In this document: positions 7,997 to 16,993 of the stretch, piece after piece
How the letters are laid out: every line of letters starts with the position of its first letter
How positions within the stretch are numbered: the first letter of the stretch is position 1
Source of the DNA: Eubacteriaceae bacterium
GTDB lineage: Bacteria > Bacillota > Clostridia > Lachnospirales > Lachnospiraceae
Reading direction: 5' to 3'
Assembly: GCA_910574895.1 (NCBI GenBank)
Contig: CAJTDQ010000005.1
Location: 62,001-126,000, forward strand
DNA: 64,000 nucleotides
Position numbers and translations under genes: made by a program
The notes under the pieces: model-generated
The model's database searches: none
Told to the model about the DNA's origin: nothing
The model's input: only the letters and a program-made list of their open reading frames with translations

Positions 7997-8021
7997 AAAC
8001 TGGAAAAATATCAGTTTTTTC
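7997..8021 (+). promoter_or_regulatory. Terminator-like hairpin in the leader of the glycosylase gene
   Basis: Arms AAAACTG and CAGTTTT with a nine-base loop, followed by TT, upstream of the uracil-DNA glycosylase start. It may stop read-through or attenuate; the stem is short. Confidence 0.3.
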
Positions 8022-8087
8022 TACAGTCAACTGAAACCTTTCTACTGAAGATAATGAAAACCCAAAAAAAGGAAAGGAATTTTCACT

Positions 8088-8702
8088 ATGTCATCTTTCA
8101 ATCAAGCATCAGACTATAATTTACAGGAATTTATAAATTTACAAAAGCAGATTAACAATTGTAAACATTGTCAGTCTGCTTTTGGCTTTCAACCTCATCC
8201 TATTTTGTTTGGAAATATGAATGCTAAAATTATGCAAATCAGTCAGGCTCCATCACGCACTGTACACAACACCGGAAAACCTTTCAACGATGCCAGCGGC
8301 AGACGTCTCCGGTCTGAGTGGTACAATATTTCAGATGACGTTTTTTATAATCCCGACAATTTCTATATTGTATCTTTAGCCCATTGTTATCCAGGCAAAA
8401 ATCCGGGTGGAGGAGATAAAAGACCGCCGAAATGCTGTGCTGAAAAATGGCTCTCTAAGGAATTAGAATTCGTTCAAAATGAACTTTATATTATTATCGG
8501 AAGTTATGCTGCAGAATATTTTTTTCCTGACGGAAAATTAACAGATCTTGTATTTCAAAATCTTGAAATCAAAGGAAAGCCTGCTTTTGTTCTTCCACAC
8601 CCTTCTCCTTTAAATATAAAATGGTTCAGGGATTATCCTGATTTTCTCGAAGAACGTATATTTGATGTGAGAAAATCAGTTTATACAGCACTTGGAATTT
8701 AA
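8088..8702 (+). CDS. Uracil-DNA glycosylase superfamily protein with probable Fe-S cluster
   Basis: The 204-residue protein matches the glycosylase fold: QAPSRTVHNTGKPFNDASGR (about 44-63) in the position of the water-activating motif, and HPSPLN (about 172-177) as the base-flipping loop. Paired cysteines NCKHC (about 23-27) and a second group around HCYPGK and PPKCC are placed like the 4Fe-4S ligands of the family 4/5-like enzymes. It would remove uracil from DNA. The gene stands alone, with AAAGGAA before the start and a strong bidirectional terminator behind. Confidence 0.8.
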   Translation: MSSFNQASDYNLQEFINLQKQINNCKHCQSAFGFQPHPILFGNMNAKIMQISQAPSRTVHNTGKPFNDASGRRLRSEWYNISDDVFYNPDNFYIVSLAHCYPGKNPGGGDKRPPKCCAEKWLSKELEFVQNELYIIIGSYAAEYFFPDGKLTDLVFQNLEIKGKPAFVLPHPSPLNIKWFRDYPDFLEERIFDVRKSVYTALGI

Positions 8703-8752
8703 TGGTCTCCTTTACTTTAAAATAAAGAAACTCTTTGAAAACAAAAAATTAA

Positions 8753-8789
8753 CCCTTTTTGTCAGATACATTTTATCTAACAAAAAGGG
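8753..8789. terminator. Bidirectional terminator after the glycosylase gene
   Basis: Arms CCCTTTTTGT and ACAAAAAGGG around an inner AGATA/TATCT stem, with A- and T-rich flanks, between convergent genes. Confidence 0.85.
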
Positions 8790-8814
8790 AATTCTTTAAA
8801 TTAAATGATGTATT

Positions 8815-9012
8815 TTATTTGTTTTTCTCATCTCGTTCTTTTACCAGTGATTCTACCAATCGTTGTACATTATCTAAACAGGTACCGCATACCGTTCCTG
8901 CACCAGTCTCCATCTGCACTTCTTCTAAAGTACTTGCACCATTATCTACTGCTTCCTTAATCATACCATTGGTAACATTCATACAGTAACATACAACCAT
9001 ATCCCAATCCAT
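8815..9012 (-). CDS. BFD-like [2Fe-2S]-binding protein
   Basis: The 65-residue protein has the bacterioferritin-associated-ferredoxin pattern: CYC at 8-10 and CGTC at 42-45, the four ligands of a [2Fe-2S] cluster, within the VDNGASTLEEVQMETGAG helix-turn typical of the family. Free-standing BFD-like proteins work in iron release or electron transfer; the partner is unknown. GAGGAGG lies upstream of the start. It follows the DUF1848 gene by 46 bases in the same direction. Confidence 0.85.
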   Translation of the reverse strand: MDWDMVVCYCMNVTNGMIKEAVDNGASTLEEVQMETGAGTVCGTCLDNVQRLVESLVKERDEKNK

Positions 9013-9058
9013 ACTCTAATCCTCCTCTTTTCTGTTAGGATTTGCAGAATAAAGGAAT

Positions 9059-10018
9059 TTATGCATGAAGAATTCCTTCTATATCTTTTATGCTTAATTG
9101 ATTTTCTTTCAATGACTTTACTTTTCGCTCTGTTATTTTGTCATCTTTGTCAAGAACACCACACAATATAGGCGATTCAGAGTCATATTTATTACAATTC
9201 TTTATGACACTTTCTTCGTTATAATTTGCATAACAATATTTGCAGTAATTTTTGCATGTATTATATGTGCCAATCTCAACACTCTCCATACAGCCACATT
9301 CATCACGCTGATTCTTATCTTTATTCACTTTAAGTCTGCAATCAATAATGTTTTCTATAAGTTTTTTATCTACACAACAATTATGTTCAATACCGCACTG
9401 CTCCAAATCTATACTTTCAGCACAACTTCCTATCATCATTTCATTCTGCTTTGCAATTTGTGCCATTTTCTTTGCAAATTCTAACAGTTCATTTTCATCA
9501 ACCTCATATGCACCCATTAATTTCATATTCTTCTTATTTTTTGCGTATGTGTCAACAAAACTAATAACACACTTTTCAGTATATCCTTTCAGTGCTGCAG
9601 CAATTTGTTCAAATGCTTTCAAATGATATTCTGGAGTATATTTTTCATTAAAAATAATAGGGTCATATCTCCATATTACCTTTTGCCTTCCTATCTTTTC
9701 TGATAATTTCTGAAATATTGGAATAATCTTTTCTTTTTTGTTGGGAACATTACATTCTATGTCCGTTCCATAACCGGTCAATGTAAACTGAAAATAATAA
9801 TTATATAAGGCAAGTTCATCCAGCCTTTCAAGCATTGGTTCCGGATTTTTTGTCCAAAAAACAATACAGTCAACCATCTCTGGTGTTATATCAATCCTGC
9901 TTACCTGATGTACGTTCATCGGGTTTCTGACATACACAAAACCTTCTTTTATTCTATTAAAAAACCATTCCGAATAATAGTTCGGAATGTCTGTTCTGCG
10001 GCTTACACTTAATATCAT
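9059..10018 (-). CDS. DUF1848 family protein with C-terminal CX3CX2C motif
   Basis: About 319 residues. The family start MILSVSRRTDIPNYYSEWFF is clear, which is why I begin at ATG 10016-10018 (AAGG upstream) and not at the earlier in-frame codon. The VFWTKNPEPM and WRYDPIIF stretches are conserved features of DUF1848. Near the carboxy end NTCKNYCKYCYAN gives cysteines spaced CX3CX2C, the spacing used by radical-SAM enzymes to hold a 4Fe-4S cluster, preceded by further Cys pairs (NCC, CGC). The function of the family is not established; an Fe-S protein is likely. The neighbour is a BFD-like ferredoxin. Confidence 0.85.
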   Translation of the reverse strand: MILSVSRRTDIPNYYSEWFFNRIKEGFVYVRNPMNVHQVSRIDITPEMVDCIVFWTKNPEPMLERLDELALYNYYFQFTLTGYGTDIECNVPNKKEKIIPIFQKLSEKIGRQKVIWRYDPIIFNEKYTPEYHLKAFEQIAAALKGYTEKCVISFVDTYAKNKKNMKLMGAYEVDENELLEFAKKMAQIAKQNEMMIGSCAESIDLEQCGIEHNCCVDKKLIENIIDCRLKVNKDKNQRDECGCMESVEIGTYNTCKNYCKYCYANYNEESVIKNCNKYDSESPILCGVLDKDDKITERKVKSLKENQLSIKDIEGILHA

Positions 10019-10496
10019 TGCTTTAGCCTTCTTTCTATTCTCTTCCTGACAATGAATAAAACTACAACAAGTCATTATCTTGTTGGTACTTATCTTATAA
10101 AATGTAAAAAGCATAATTATTTAAGATGGGCAGTGTATCCATTATCTCAGGTACTCTTTCCAGAGTGTGTCGAGAACCATTTCCAACTTCTAAACAATCA
10201 TGCGTATCACTATCATGATTTCTTTTCAATTAAAATATATTATTGTTATTTATCATTGTCAACAAAAAACTCTTTTATGTATGTTGTGAAATAATTTTAA
10301 AAGAGCCTCCGAAAAGCCCCTTGAGTAAACTCGAAAGTTCTTAAATGATTTACTATATATTGCGTGACAATGTCTCGCTAAAACCTCGATTACACTTCGT
10401 TTCATCTCGGTCATCTCAACATTGCCTATGAACGCAAAAAAAGACACAATCGCAAGTAAACTTGCATTGTGCCTTTCCATGCGTTCGCACGCAATA
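10019..10496. other. Intergenic region between DUF1848 and rpsI
   Basis: This 478-base spacer holds the rpsI terminator (10436-10473), a small TGCGT/ACGCA hairpin just behind the rpsI stop (10480-10493) and AT-rich sequence without a supported gene. A 73-codon minus-strand frame (10259-10480) begins inside the terminator hairpin and has no ribosome-binding site. Confidence 0.6.
10436..10473 (-). terminator. Terminator of the rplM-rpsI operon
   Basis: On the minus strand the arms GCACAATGCAAG and CTTGCGATTGTG are followed by seven T residues. Confidence 0.85.
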
Positions 10497-10889
10497 TTAT
10501 CTCTTTGAAAACTGTGGTGCTCTTCTCGCTGCTTTGAGACCGTATTTCTTTCTTTCTTTCATTCTTGAATCTCTTGTTAAGAATCCAGCCTTCTTTAATG
10601 CAGGTCTGTTTTCAGCATCTGCCTGAACTAATGCTCTTGCGATACCATGTCTGATAGCACCAGCCTGTCCTGTGTATCCACCACCGTGAACACTAATCTT
10701 GATATCGAATTTATCAACAGCACCGATCAACTCAAGTGGCTGACGTACGATTACCTTTAATGTCTCAAGACCAAAGTAATCATCAATATCTCTTTTATTA
10801 ATTGTTATATTTCCTTTACCAGGCATTACATATACTCTGGCAACACTGCTTTTTCTTCTACCTGTTCCATAATACTTTTCTGTAGCCAT
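10497..10889 (-). CDS. rpsI: 30S ribosomal protein S9
   Basis: 130 residues, full length, starting [15 protein letters not shown] and ending in the conserved [10 protein letters not shown] tail that reaches the decoding centre. It lies 22 bases after rplM and shares its promoter; a terminator follows. Confidence 0.97.
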   Translation of the reverse strand: MATEKYYGTGRRKSSVARVYVMPGKGNITINKRDIDDYFGLETLKVIVRQPLELIGAVDKFDIKISVHGGGYTGQAGAIRHGIARALVQADAENRPALKKAGFLTRDSRMKERKKYGLKAARRAPQFSKR

Positions 10890-10911
10890 GTTATTTTCTC
10901 CTCCCTATTAA

Positions 10912-11340
10912 CTAAAATGTTAATTCTTCCGGTTTCTGAGCTGCATGTGGATGCTCAGCACCAGCGTAAACAAAAAGCTTCTTCATCATGCTTCTTCCTA
11001 AAGGTCCTTTTGGAAGCATGCCTTTTACTGCAAGTTCAATAACACTCTCAGGCTTCTTTTCTAACTTTTCTTTCAGAGTAGTTTCTTTCATACCACCAAC
11101 ATAATCTGAATGATGATAATAAATCTTCTGCTCTAACTTCTTACCTGTTACTTTAATCTTGTCTGCGTTTGTTACGATTACATAGTCACCTGTATCAATA
11201 TGAGGTGTAAACTGCGGTTTGTTCTTTCCTCTTAAAATCTTAGCAACTTCTGATGACAAACGTCCTAATGTATATCCTGTAGCATCAACTACATACCATT
11301 TTCTTTCAATATCTGCTGGACTAGCCATATATGTTTTCAT
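10912..11340 (-). CDS. rplM: 50S ribosomal protein L13
   Basis: 142 residues, normal length, with the conserved [20 protein letters not shown] start and the KMLPKGPLG-type centre ([12 protein letters not shown]). An early-assembly protein of the large subunit. First gene of the rplM-rpsI pair; AGGAGG precedes the start, and a structured leader and consensus promoter lie upstream. Confidence 0.97.
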   Translation of the reverse strand: MKTYMASPADIERKWYVVDATGYTLGRLSSEVAKILRGKNKPQFTPHIDTGDYVIVTNADKIKVTGKKLEQKIYYHHSDYVGGMKETTLKEKLEKKPESVIELAVKGMLPKGPLGRSMMKKLFVYAGAEHPHAAQKPEELTF

Positions 11341-11344
11341 TGGT

Positions 11345-11446
11345 TTACCTCCTGAAATTTTGCTTATCTAAATTAATTTGTCCTCATGTCCGTACCGGGG
11401 CTTTGGCTAGGGCACAAAAACCAACGTGCATAACACGTCATAATAA
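11345..11446 (-). promoter_or_regulatory. Probable L13 leader RNA
   Basis: The roughly 100-base 5' region of rplM contains paired arms ACGTG/CACGT and a GC-rich segment with GCCCTAGCC and GCCCCGGTACGG before the ribosome-binding site. Firmicute rplM genes are known to carry an autoregulatory leader at this place. I recognise position and general shape, not a full consensus match. Confidence 0.5.
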
Positions 11447-11451
11447 AGCAG

Positions 11452-11480
11452 ATTATACAATAAATAAACTATCGTGTCAA
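11452..11480 (-). promoter_or_regulatory. Promoter of rplM-rpsI
   Basis: TTGACA (11475-11480), 17 bases, TATAAT (11452-11457): a perfect vegetative promoter. The -35 box is inside the last codons of truA, so the ribosomal pair is uncoupled from the upstream transcript. Confidence 0.9.
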
Positions 11481-12224
11481 ACTATTTTTTTCATATTCTA
11501 TTCCTACCAATGTAAGCCCCTTTGCCGGAGCTTTTGGACCTGCTGTGTACCGGTCCTTTGCTTCAATGATCTCTTTTACATGTTCCGGAGGATATATACC
11601 CAGCCCCACTTTCAATAACGTTCCTACAATAATTCGTACCATATTGTAAAGAAAACCATTTCCACTGATTTTTATTTTAATAATATCATCATCCTTCGTA
11701 ATATCCAGATTATAGACTGTCCTTGTTGTTGTCTTCACCTGACTCCCTGAGGAACAAAAACTTGCAAAATCATGTTCCCCCACAATATATTCTGCTGCTT
11801 CTTTCATTTTCTGCACATCAAGTGGCATATAAACAAAGTGAGTATATAATCTATTTAAAGGGTCCGGAAACTTTCGGTTTAATATTTTGTACTCATATGT
11901 TTTCGTACTGTCACAATATCTTGGATGAAAGTCCTCAGACACTTCCTCAGACTTTTGGATTCTGATGTCATCCGGCAGTCTTTGATTGAGTGCAAAAGAA
12001 ATCTTTTCTGCGGGAATTTTTGTTTCCGTATCAAATACTGCCACATTTCCCACAGCGTGTACACCGGAATCTGTTCTGCTGGCACCGATCACTGCAACAT
12101 CTTCTCCCAACAGGCTGCTTAATTCTCTATTAATAACCTCTTCTACCGTTATTCCATTTATCTGAATCTGCCAACCACAATAATTAGTGCCATCATATGA
12201 AATAATCAATCTGACTCTTTTCAT
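11469..12224 (-). CDS. truA: tRNA pseudouridine synthase A
   Basis: 251 residues. The catalytic motif GASRTDSGVHA (Asp near residue 51) and the YDGTNYCGWQ start identify TruA, which makes pseudouridine at positions 38-40 of tRNA. GGAG precedes the ATG. It follows ecfT by 62 bases, the usual Firmicute order. Confidence 0.95.
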   Translation of the reverse strand: MKRVRLIISYDGTNYCGWQIQINGITVEEVINRELSSLLGEDVAVIGASRTDSGVHAVGNVAVFDTETKIPAEKISFALNQRLPDDIRIQKSEEVSEDFHPRYCDSTKTYEYKILNRKFPDPLNRLYTHFVYMPLDVQKMKEAAEYIVGEHDFASFCSSGSQVKTTTRTVYNLDITKDDDIIKIKISGNGFLYNMVRIIVGTLLKVGLGIYPPEHVKEIIEAKDRYTAGPKAPAKGLTLVGIEYEKNSLTR

Positions 12225-12286
12225 CTTCTATCTCCACATCATCCAAAACTGCTAAAAATCCAACTTTGATCTCTTCGTCATTCTTC

Positions 12287-13078
12287 CTACAAATAATTCG
12301 CCCCAAGTACTACTGCTATCATCACGAAGCAGCTTCCATATGCAAAATAATCTCTTTTCACATATTTCAGAGGTTTCATTTTCGTTCGCTTTCCACTGTG
12401 GTAACATCTTGCCTCCATTGCTGTTGCCAAATCCAAGGCTCTTCGAATAGAGGAAATAAACAACGGTATCAAAATAGGAATCAGGCTTTTTGCTTTCTGT
12501 ATAATATTTCCCGTGTCAAACTGTGCTCCTCTCGCCTTCTGTGCTTTCGTAATCTTGTCCGTCTCTTCCATCAAAGTCGGAATAAATCTTAATGCCAAAG
12601 ACATAATCATCGAAATCTCATGTACAGGAAATTTTATTACTTTCAAAAATCCAAATGCTTTCTCCAGTCCATCTGCCAGATTATTCGGCGTCGTTGTCAA
12701 TGTCATAATAGATGTGCAGATTACCAGATAAATTAGTCTGACTGCAATAACCCCGCCTTTTATTATTCCTTCTTTTGTTATGGTAATCATCCAGAATTCT
12801 ACCAGGACATGTCCAGGCGTTAAGAATACATTCAATACAGCACTAAATAACAAAATAAATAAAATTCCTCTGACACCCCTTAACAACTTACCAAAAGGTA
12901 CCTTAGATGCCTTTATAATCGCTGCCATAAAAACCGTGAAAAGAGCATATCCCCAAACATTTTTAATCATAAATAAAAGCACAATCAGGACCATCGTTCC
13001 AAATAATTTCACTCTGGGGTCTAATTTATGTATTATTGAATTTTCAGGATAATATTGTCCAATCGTTATATTCGCCAT
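12287..13078 (-). CDS. ecfT: Energy-coupling factor transporter transmembrane subunit EcfT
   Basis: 263 residues with about five to six membrane spans. Both coupling helices carry the Ala-Arg motifs that contact the ATPases: AQKARGAQFD and TAMEARCYHSG. EcfT joins the EcfA1-EcfA2 ATPases to exchangeable substrate-binding S components that import vitamins and related micronutrients. It begins one base after ecfA2 ends, so the three ecf genes are translated from one mRNA. Confidence 0.95.
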   Translation of the reverse strand: MANITIGQYYPENSIIHKLDPRVKLFGTMVLIVLLFMIKNVWGYALFTVFMAAIIKASKVPFGKLLRGVRGILFILLFSAVLNVFLTPGHVLVEFWMITITKEGIIKGGVIAVRLIYLVICTSIMTLTTTPNNLADGLEKAFGFLKVIKFPVHEISMIMSLALRFIPTLMEETDKITKAQKARGAQFDTGNIIQKAKSLIPILIPLFISSIRRALDLATAMEARCYHSGKRTKMKPLKYVKRDYFAYGSCFVMIAVVLGANYL

Positions 13079-13079
13079 G

Positions 13080-13928
13080 TTACCTTCCTAAACTCTTCAA
13101 AATGTTATCTTTTGCTTCTTCTAAATTAATAATACCAGCATCCACTTCCAGTCCATTTTCTTTCAACTCATGCATAATATAGGTAATCTGCGGAGCAGCC
13201 AGTCCAATTTTTTCCAATTTCTTATAATGTTTGAAAACTTTCTTTGGTGTATCATCATACATAATGCTGCCTTTATTCATGACAATAATACGCTCTGCAT
13301 AATTTGCCACATCCTCCATACTGTGTGAAACGAGCACGATAGCAATTCCCCTGACATCATGAAGTTTTTTAATGCATCTCAATATTTTATCTCTACCCGC
13401 CGGATCCAGTCCTGCTGTCGGCTCATCCAATATTAATATTTCCGGCTCCATCGCAAGAACCCCTGCAATTGCAACTCTTCTTTTCTGTCCTCCTGACAAT
13501 TCAAAAGGCGATTTGTCATACAGTTCCTCACTGATTCCAACCAGTTGCAAGGCTTCCTTCGCTTTCTTCAGACATTCCTCTTTCGAAAGCCCTTTGTTTT
13601 TTGGACCAAAGCAGACGTCTTTTATTACACTTTCCTCAAACAACTGGTGTTCCGGATATTGAAATACCAATCCGACCTTACATCGAAGTCCTCTCAAGTC
13701 AAATCCTTTGCCCTGTATATCTTTTTCGTCATAATATACACATCCTTCTGTTGCCTTTTCTAATCCATTAAAATGCTGAATTAATGTAGACTTCCCAGAA
13801 CCTGTATGACCGATAATCGCAACAAACTCTCCCTTATTGATTTCTAAATTAATATTTTTAATCGCCGCTGTTTCTGAACCTGTTCCCTGCTCATAAACAT
13901 AACTGACATTCTCCAATTTCAGTGACAT
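13080..13928 (-). CDS. ecfA2: Energy-coupling factor ATPase EcfA2
   Basis: About 282 residues. Walker A GHTGSGKST, signature LSGGQKRRVAIAG, Walker B ILILDEPTAGLD and the switch histidine region LVSHSMEDV are intact. I start at the ATG giving MSLKLENVSYVYEQG, which follows GGAGAAAG, not at the earlier frame start that overlaps ecfA1. It pairs with EcfA1 to drive vitamin uptake. Confidence 0.95.
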   Translation of the reverse strand: MSLKLENVSYVYEQGTGSETAAIKNINLEINKGEFVAIIGHTGSGKSTLIQHFNGLEKATEGCVYYDEKDIQGKGFDLRGLRCKVGLVFQYPEHQLFEESVIKDVCFGPKNKGLSKEECLKKAKEALQLVGISEELYDKSPFELSGGQKRRVAIAGVLAMEPEILILDEPTAGLDPAGRDKILRCIKKLHDVRGIAIVLVSHSMEDVANYAERIIVMNKGSIMYDDTPKKVFKHYKKLEKIGLAAPQITYIMHELKENGLEVDAGIINLEEAKDNILKSLGR

Positions 13929-13954
13929 TCTCTTTCTCCAAATAACTTCCTGTG

Positions 13955-14818
13955 TCAAACTTCCTGTATGGTTTCCACCTGTTTTACCTTTTCTATTTCT
14001 TTTATTAACTCTTCCACGCTCAAAATTCCATCTTCTATATTTAAACCACTTTGCTTTAACAAATATCCCAGTTCTGTCACCTGCGGTACTTCTAAACCAA
14101 TTTCTTTAATTTTCCTCACATTGCAGAACACTTCCTTTGGTGTTCCCTGCATAACAATTTTACCTTTATCCATTACAAATACATTATCAGCATCCACCAC
14201 TTCATTCATATGGTGGGTAATTAATATAATTGTAATATTTTTTTCCTTATTTAATTGATGCAAAGTCTCTATTACTTCATGTCTTCCTACCGGGTCAAGC
14301 ATAGCTGTAGGTTCATCAAGAACTATACACTGCGGCTCCATAGCAATAATACCTGCAATCGCCACTCTCTGCTTCTGACCACCGGATAGTTTCAAAGGTG
14401 ACTTTTTCCTGTAGGCAGTCATTCCTACTGCCCCAAGTGCTCTCTCCACTCTCTTCCATATTTTATCCGTGGGCACACACATGTTTTCCGGACCAAACGC
14501 TACATCTTCCTCTACCATTGTTGCCACAATCTGATTGTCAGGGTTTTGAAATACCATACCTGCGGTCTGCCTGATATCCCAAAGATGTTTTTCCTCTCTG
14601 GTATCCATTCCGTCAACCCATATCGTTCCCTCCGTAGGAGAAAGCAGTGCATTGATATGTTTTGCTAAAGAAGATTTTCCCGAACCATTATGCCCCAGAA
14701 CAGCAATAAACTGTCCTTTTTCAACATTCAGACTGACATTATCCACAGCTCGTACAACTTCTTTCTCTTCTTCATCAATATAATCATGTATTAAGTTTTT
14801 AATTTTTAGTATATCCAT
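13955..14818 (-). CDS. ecfA1: Energy-coupling factor ATPase EcfA1
   Basis: 287 residues with Walker A GHNGSGKSS, signature LSGGQKQRVAIAG, Walker B CIVLDEPTAMLD and switch ITHHMNEV. It is the first gene of the ecfA1-ecfA2-ecfT-truA unit. AAGGAG precedes the start and a promoter lies just upstream. In most Firmicutes rplQ is the direct upstream neighbour; here about 9 kb separate them. Confidence 0.95.
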   Translation of the reverse strand: MDILKIKNLIHDYIDEEEKEVVRAVDNVSLNVEKGQFIAVLGHNGSGKSSLAKHINALLSPTEGTIWVDGMDTREEKHLWDIRQTAGMVFQNPDNQIVATMVEEDVAFGPENMCVPTDKIWKRVERALGAVGMTAYRKKSPLKLSGGQKQRVAIAGIIAMEPQCIVLDEPTAMLDPVGRHEVIETLHQLNKEKNITIILITHHMNEVVDADNVFVMDKGKIVMQGTPKEVFCNVRKIKEIGLEVPQVTELGYLLKQSGLNIEDGILSVEELIKEIEKVKQVETIQEV

Positions 14819-14852
14819 GACTACTGCTCCTTGTGTATTGGGTATCGCAATT

Positions 14853-14881
14853 ATTTTATTCTATTTATAAAGATTTTGCAA
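14853..14881 (-). promoter_or_regulatory. Promoter of the ecfA1 operon
   Basis: TTGCAA (14876-14881), 17 bases, TAAAAT (14853-14858) on the minus strand, about 30 bases before the start codon. It gives the ECF genes their own transcription start. Confidence 0.6.
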
Positions 14882-15045
14882 CTTACATAACATATTACTT
14901 ACATTACATGCTATGGAAAAGTATTGCATTTCTACTGGATTTTGTGCTATTTTATTCATGGAAAGATAACATTGATAAAATTTTAACTACAAGTCAATAT
15001 CACTGATAAAAATAGATTCATGTTAAAATTACTAGGAGGCATTAA

Positions 15046-16929
15046 ATGAGTCATACGATCAAAAACTTTTTTTATAGTATAAAAAAATACATTGTAACAC
15101 ACAGATATACGATTTATCTGGCAGTTCCATTTCTATTAATGGATATTATTACGCGAATTTTCGGATACAAAATAGGTTATTTCCCTACATTTTATCCTGC
15201 ACCAAATATTTTCACGCTGGTATGGATTTTCTTGTTTCTTGGTGTTGTAACATGTCTGAGAGGAATTGGCAGTAAAATAGCCTATTGGACTCTGTTTAGT
15301 TTATCTTTTATTTTATTTTTAACAAACGCTATTTATTACTCTTTCACCTCGTTTTATTTTAGTTTTAATTTAATGCTAATGGCAGGAGAAGGCAGTTCTT
15401 ATATATGGGATACGATTATTCATGCTAACCCTTTGATTTATGTTCTGGCAATTCTCATTGTGATTATTGCAGTAGTTGTATTTAAGAAAGCTCCTGAAAA
15501 AAAAGTATTTCGTCCGAAAAGACTTGGCGTCATCTTTCTGATTTTTATTGTGCTGCATTTACTGGCACCGCTCTGCTTAGGTTTTGCCAACTCCAACTTA
15601 AAATGGAGCAGTTTTAGAAATCCAAGAAATATTTATAACTCTTACAGTGACAGCAACAAAAGCATGCGCGTTTCAGGATTATATGAGTATTCTTTTAGAA
15701 ATTTCTATATTACATTTTTAAAACCGAAAGAGAATATCAATTCTGAAGATAAAGAATTTTTAGATAAAATCTATACAGCAGAAGATACAAAACAACCGGA
15801 CGAATACACTGGAATTTTTAAAGACAAAAATGTTATTTTTCTTCAATTAGAAGGAATGGATAATTGGCTTCTAACAAAAAAAACTACACCAAATTTATAT
15901 GGACTGATGCAGAATTCTATTAATTTTAAAGACCATTATTCCATATACACCGGCGGTGGTTCTACATTTAATTCTGAGTTTGCAGTAAATACCGGATTTA
16001 CAACACCAGTATCATATACTGAAAATGTATATACTTTAAATACGAACACTTTTGATTACACCATGGCAAAGTTGTTTAAAAAAGAGGGCTACGCCGTAAA
16101 TGCCTTTCATATGAATACATCCGGATTTTATTCAAGAGGCATTAATTACAAAGCCTGGGGATATGATAACTATTTTGGTTTACAGGATATTGCCAAATAC
16201 GATACTTTGGACTATGAATTGGACCGTGAGCTGATTTTAAACAAAACCTTTTATGACAATATGTTTAAGCAAAACAAAAAATTTGTTGATTACATCATTA
16301 CTTACACACCACACACACCATTTACTACTACCAAAGAAGTTGGCCAACTTGTTGCTGAAATGAAGTATGGCAAAGACAATATTCCTGATTTGTCAGAAGA
16401 AGAAACAGCAAAACTTATGGTCGGCGAAACGGATTATATGGTTGGTCTTCTGATTCAGGCTTTGAAAGACAATAACCTTTATGATAATACTGTCATTGTT
16501 GCTTACTCGGATCATTACTTATATACAATCAATGATAAGACAGTACTCGATAAAAACAAAAATACTCTGGGGAATTTAATTAACCATACTCCATTTTTTA
16601 TCTGGAGCAGTGATATGCAGCCGAAAAATATTAATAAGGTCACAATGCAGATGAATATTCTGCCAACTGTATTAAATCTGTTTGGTATTGATTACAACAG
16701 CAATTATTATCTCGGCACGAATGCTCTTGCAAAAAACTACAAAGGTATTGCCTTTTTTAGCGATTATTCCTGGTATGATGGAAATGTATACGTAGATAAC
16801 GACAAAATCCTGAATAAAGGCAAATTATCCAGAAAGAAGCGGGATGAAACGAGTGAACTCGTCCACAATATTATTAGAAAAAATGATTTAACCTTAAAAT
16901 ATGATTATTTTAAAACTTTAAAAAATTAA
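15046..16929 (+). CDS. LtaS-like membrane sulfatase/phosphoglycerol transferase family protein
   Basis: 627 residues: five membrane spans in the first 185 residues, then an extracytoplasmic sulfatase-fold domain (about 258-560). Visible active-site elements are QLEGMDNW (metal ligand Glu269), GGGSTFNSEF (nucleophile Thr307) and AYSDHY (Asp489, His490), matching lipoteichoic acid synthase and its relatives that move glycerol phosphate from phosphatidylglycerol onto a polymer. The length and topology fit LtaS, but related enzymes modify other glycans, so the product is not certain. AGGAGG precedes the ATG. It converges on a glycosyltransferase gene. Confidence 0.85.
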   Translation: MSHTIKNFFYSIKKYIVTHRYTIYLAVPFLLMDIITRIFGYKIGYFPTFYPAPNIFTLVWIFLFLGVVTCLRGIGSKIAYWTLFSLSFILFLTNAIYYSFTSFYFSFNLMLMAGEGSSYIWDTIIHANPLIYVLAILIVIIAVVVFKKAPEKKVFRPKRLGVIFLIFIVLHLLAPLCLGFANSNLKWSSFRNPRNIYNSYSDSNKSMRVSGLYEYSFRNFYITFLKPKENINSEDKEFLDKIYTAEDTKQPDEYTGIFKDKNVIFLQLEGMDNWLLTKKTTPNLYGLMQNSINFKDHYSIYTGGGSTFNSEFAVNTGFTTPVSYTENVYTLNTNTFDYTMAKLFKKEGYAVNAFHMNTSGFYSRGINYKAWGYDNYFGLQDIAKYDTLDYELDRELILNKTFYDNMFKQNKKFVDYIITYTPHTPFTTTKEVGQLVAEMKYGKDNIPDLSEEETAKLMVGETDYMVGLLIQALKDNNLYDNTVIVAYSDHYLYTINDKTVLDKNKNTLGNLINHTPFFIWSSDMQPKNINKVTMQMNILPTVLNLFGIDYNSNYYLGTNALAKNYKGIAFFSDYSWYDGNVYVDNDKILNKGKLSRKKRDETSELVHNIIRKNDLTLKYDYFKTLKN

Positions 16930-16931
16930 CT

Positions 16932-16974
16932 AAAAAAGCTCTAAACCAATATTTAGGTTTGGAGCTTTTTGTTA
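16932..16974. terminator. Bidirectional terminator
   Basis: Arms AAAAAGCTC/GAGCTTTTT enclosing an inner AACC/GGTT stem, between the convergent LtaS-like and glycosyltransferase genes. Confidence 0.85.
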
Positions 16975-16993
16975 TTACTCTATAATTTTATCT

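Noticed and set aside
10259-10480. 73-codon minus-strand open frame after rpsI
   Set aside because: Its first codons are the rpsI terminator hairpin and T-run; no ribosome-binding site and no recognisable protein.
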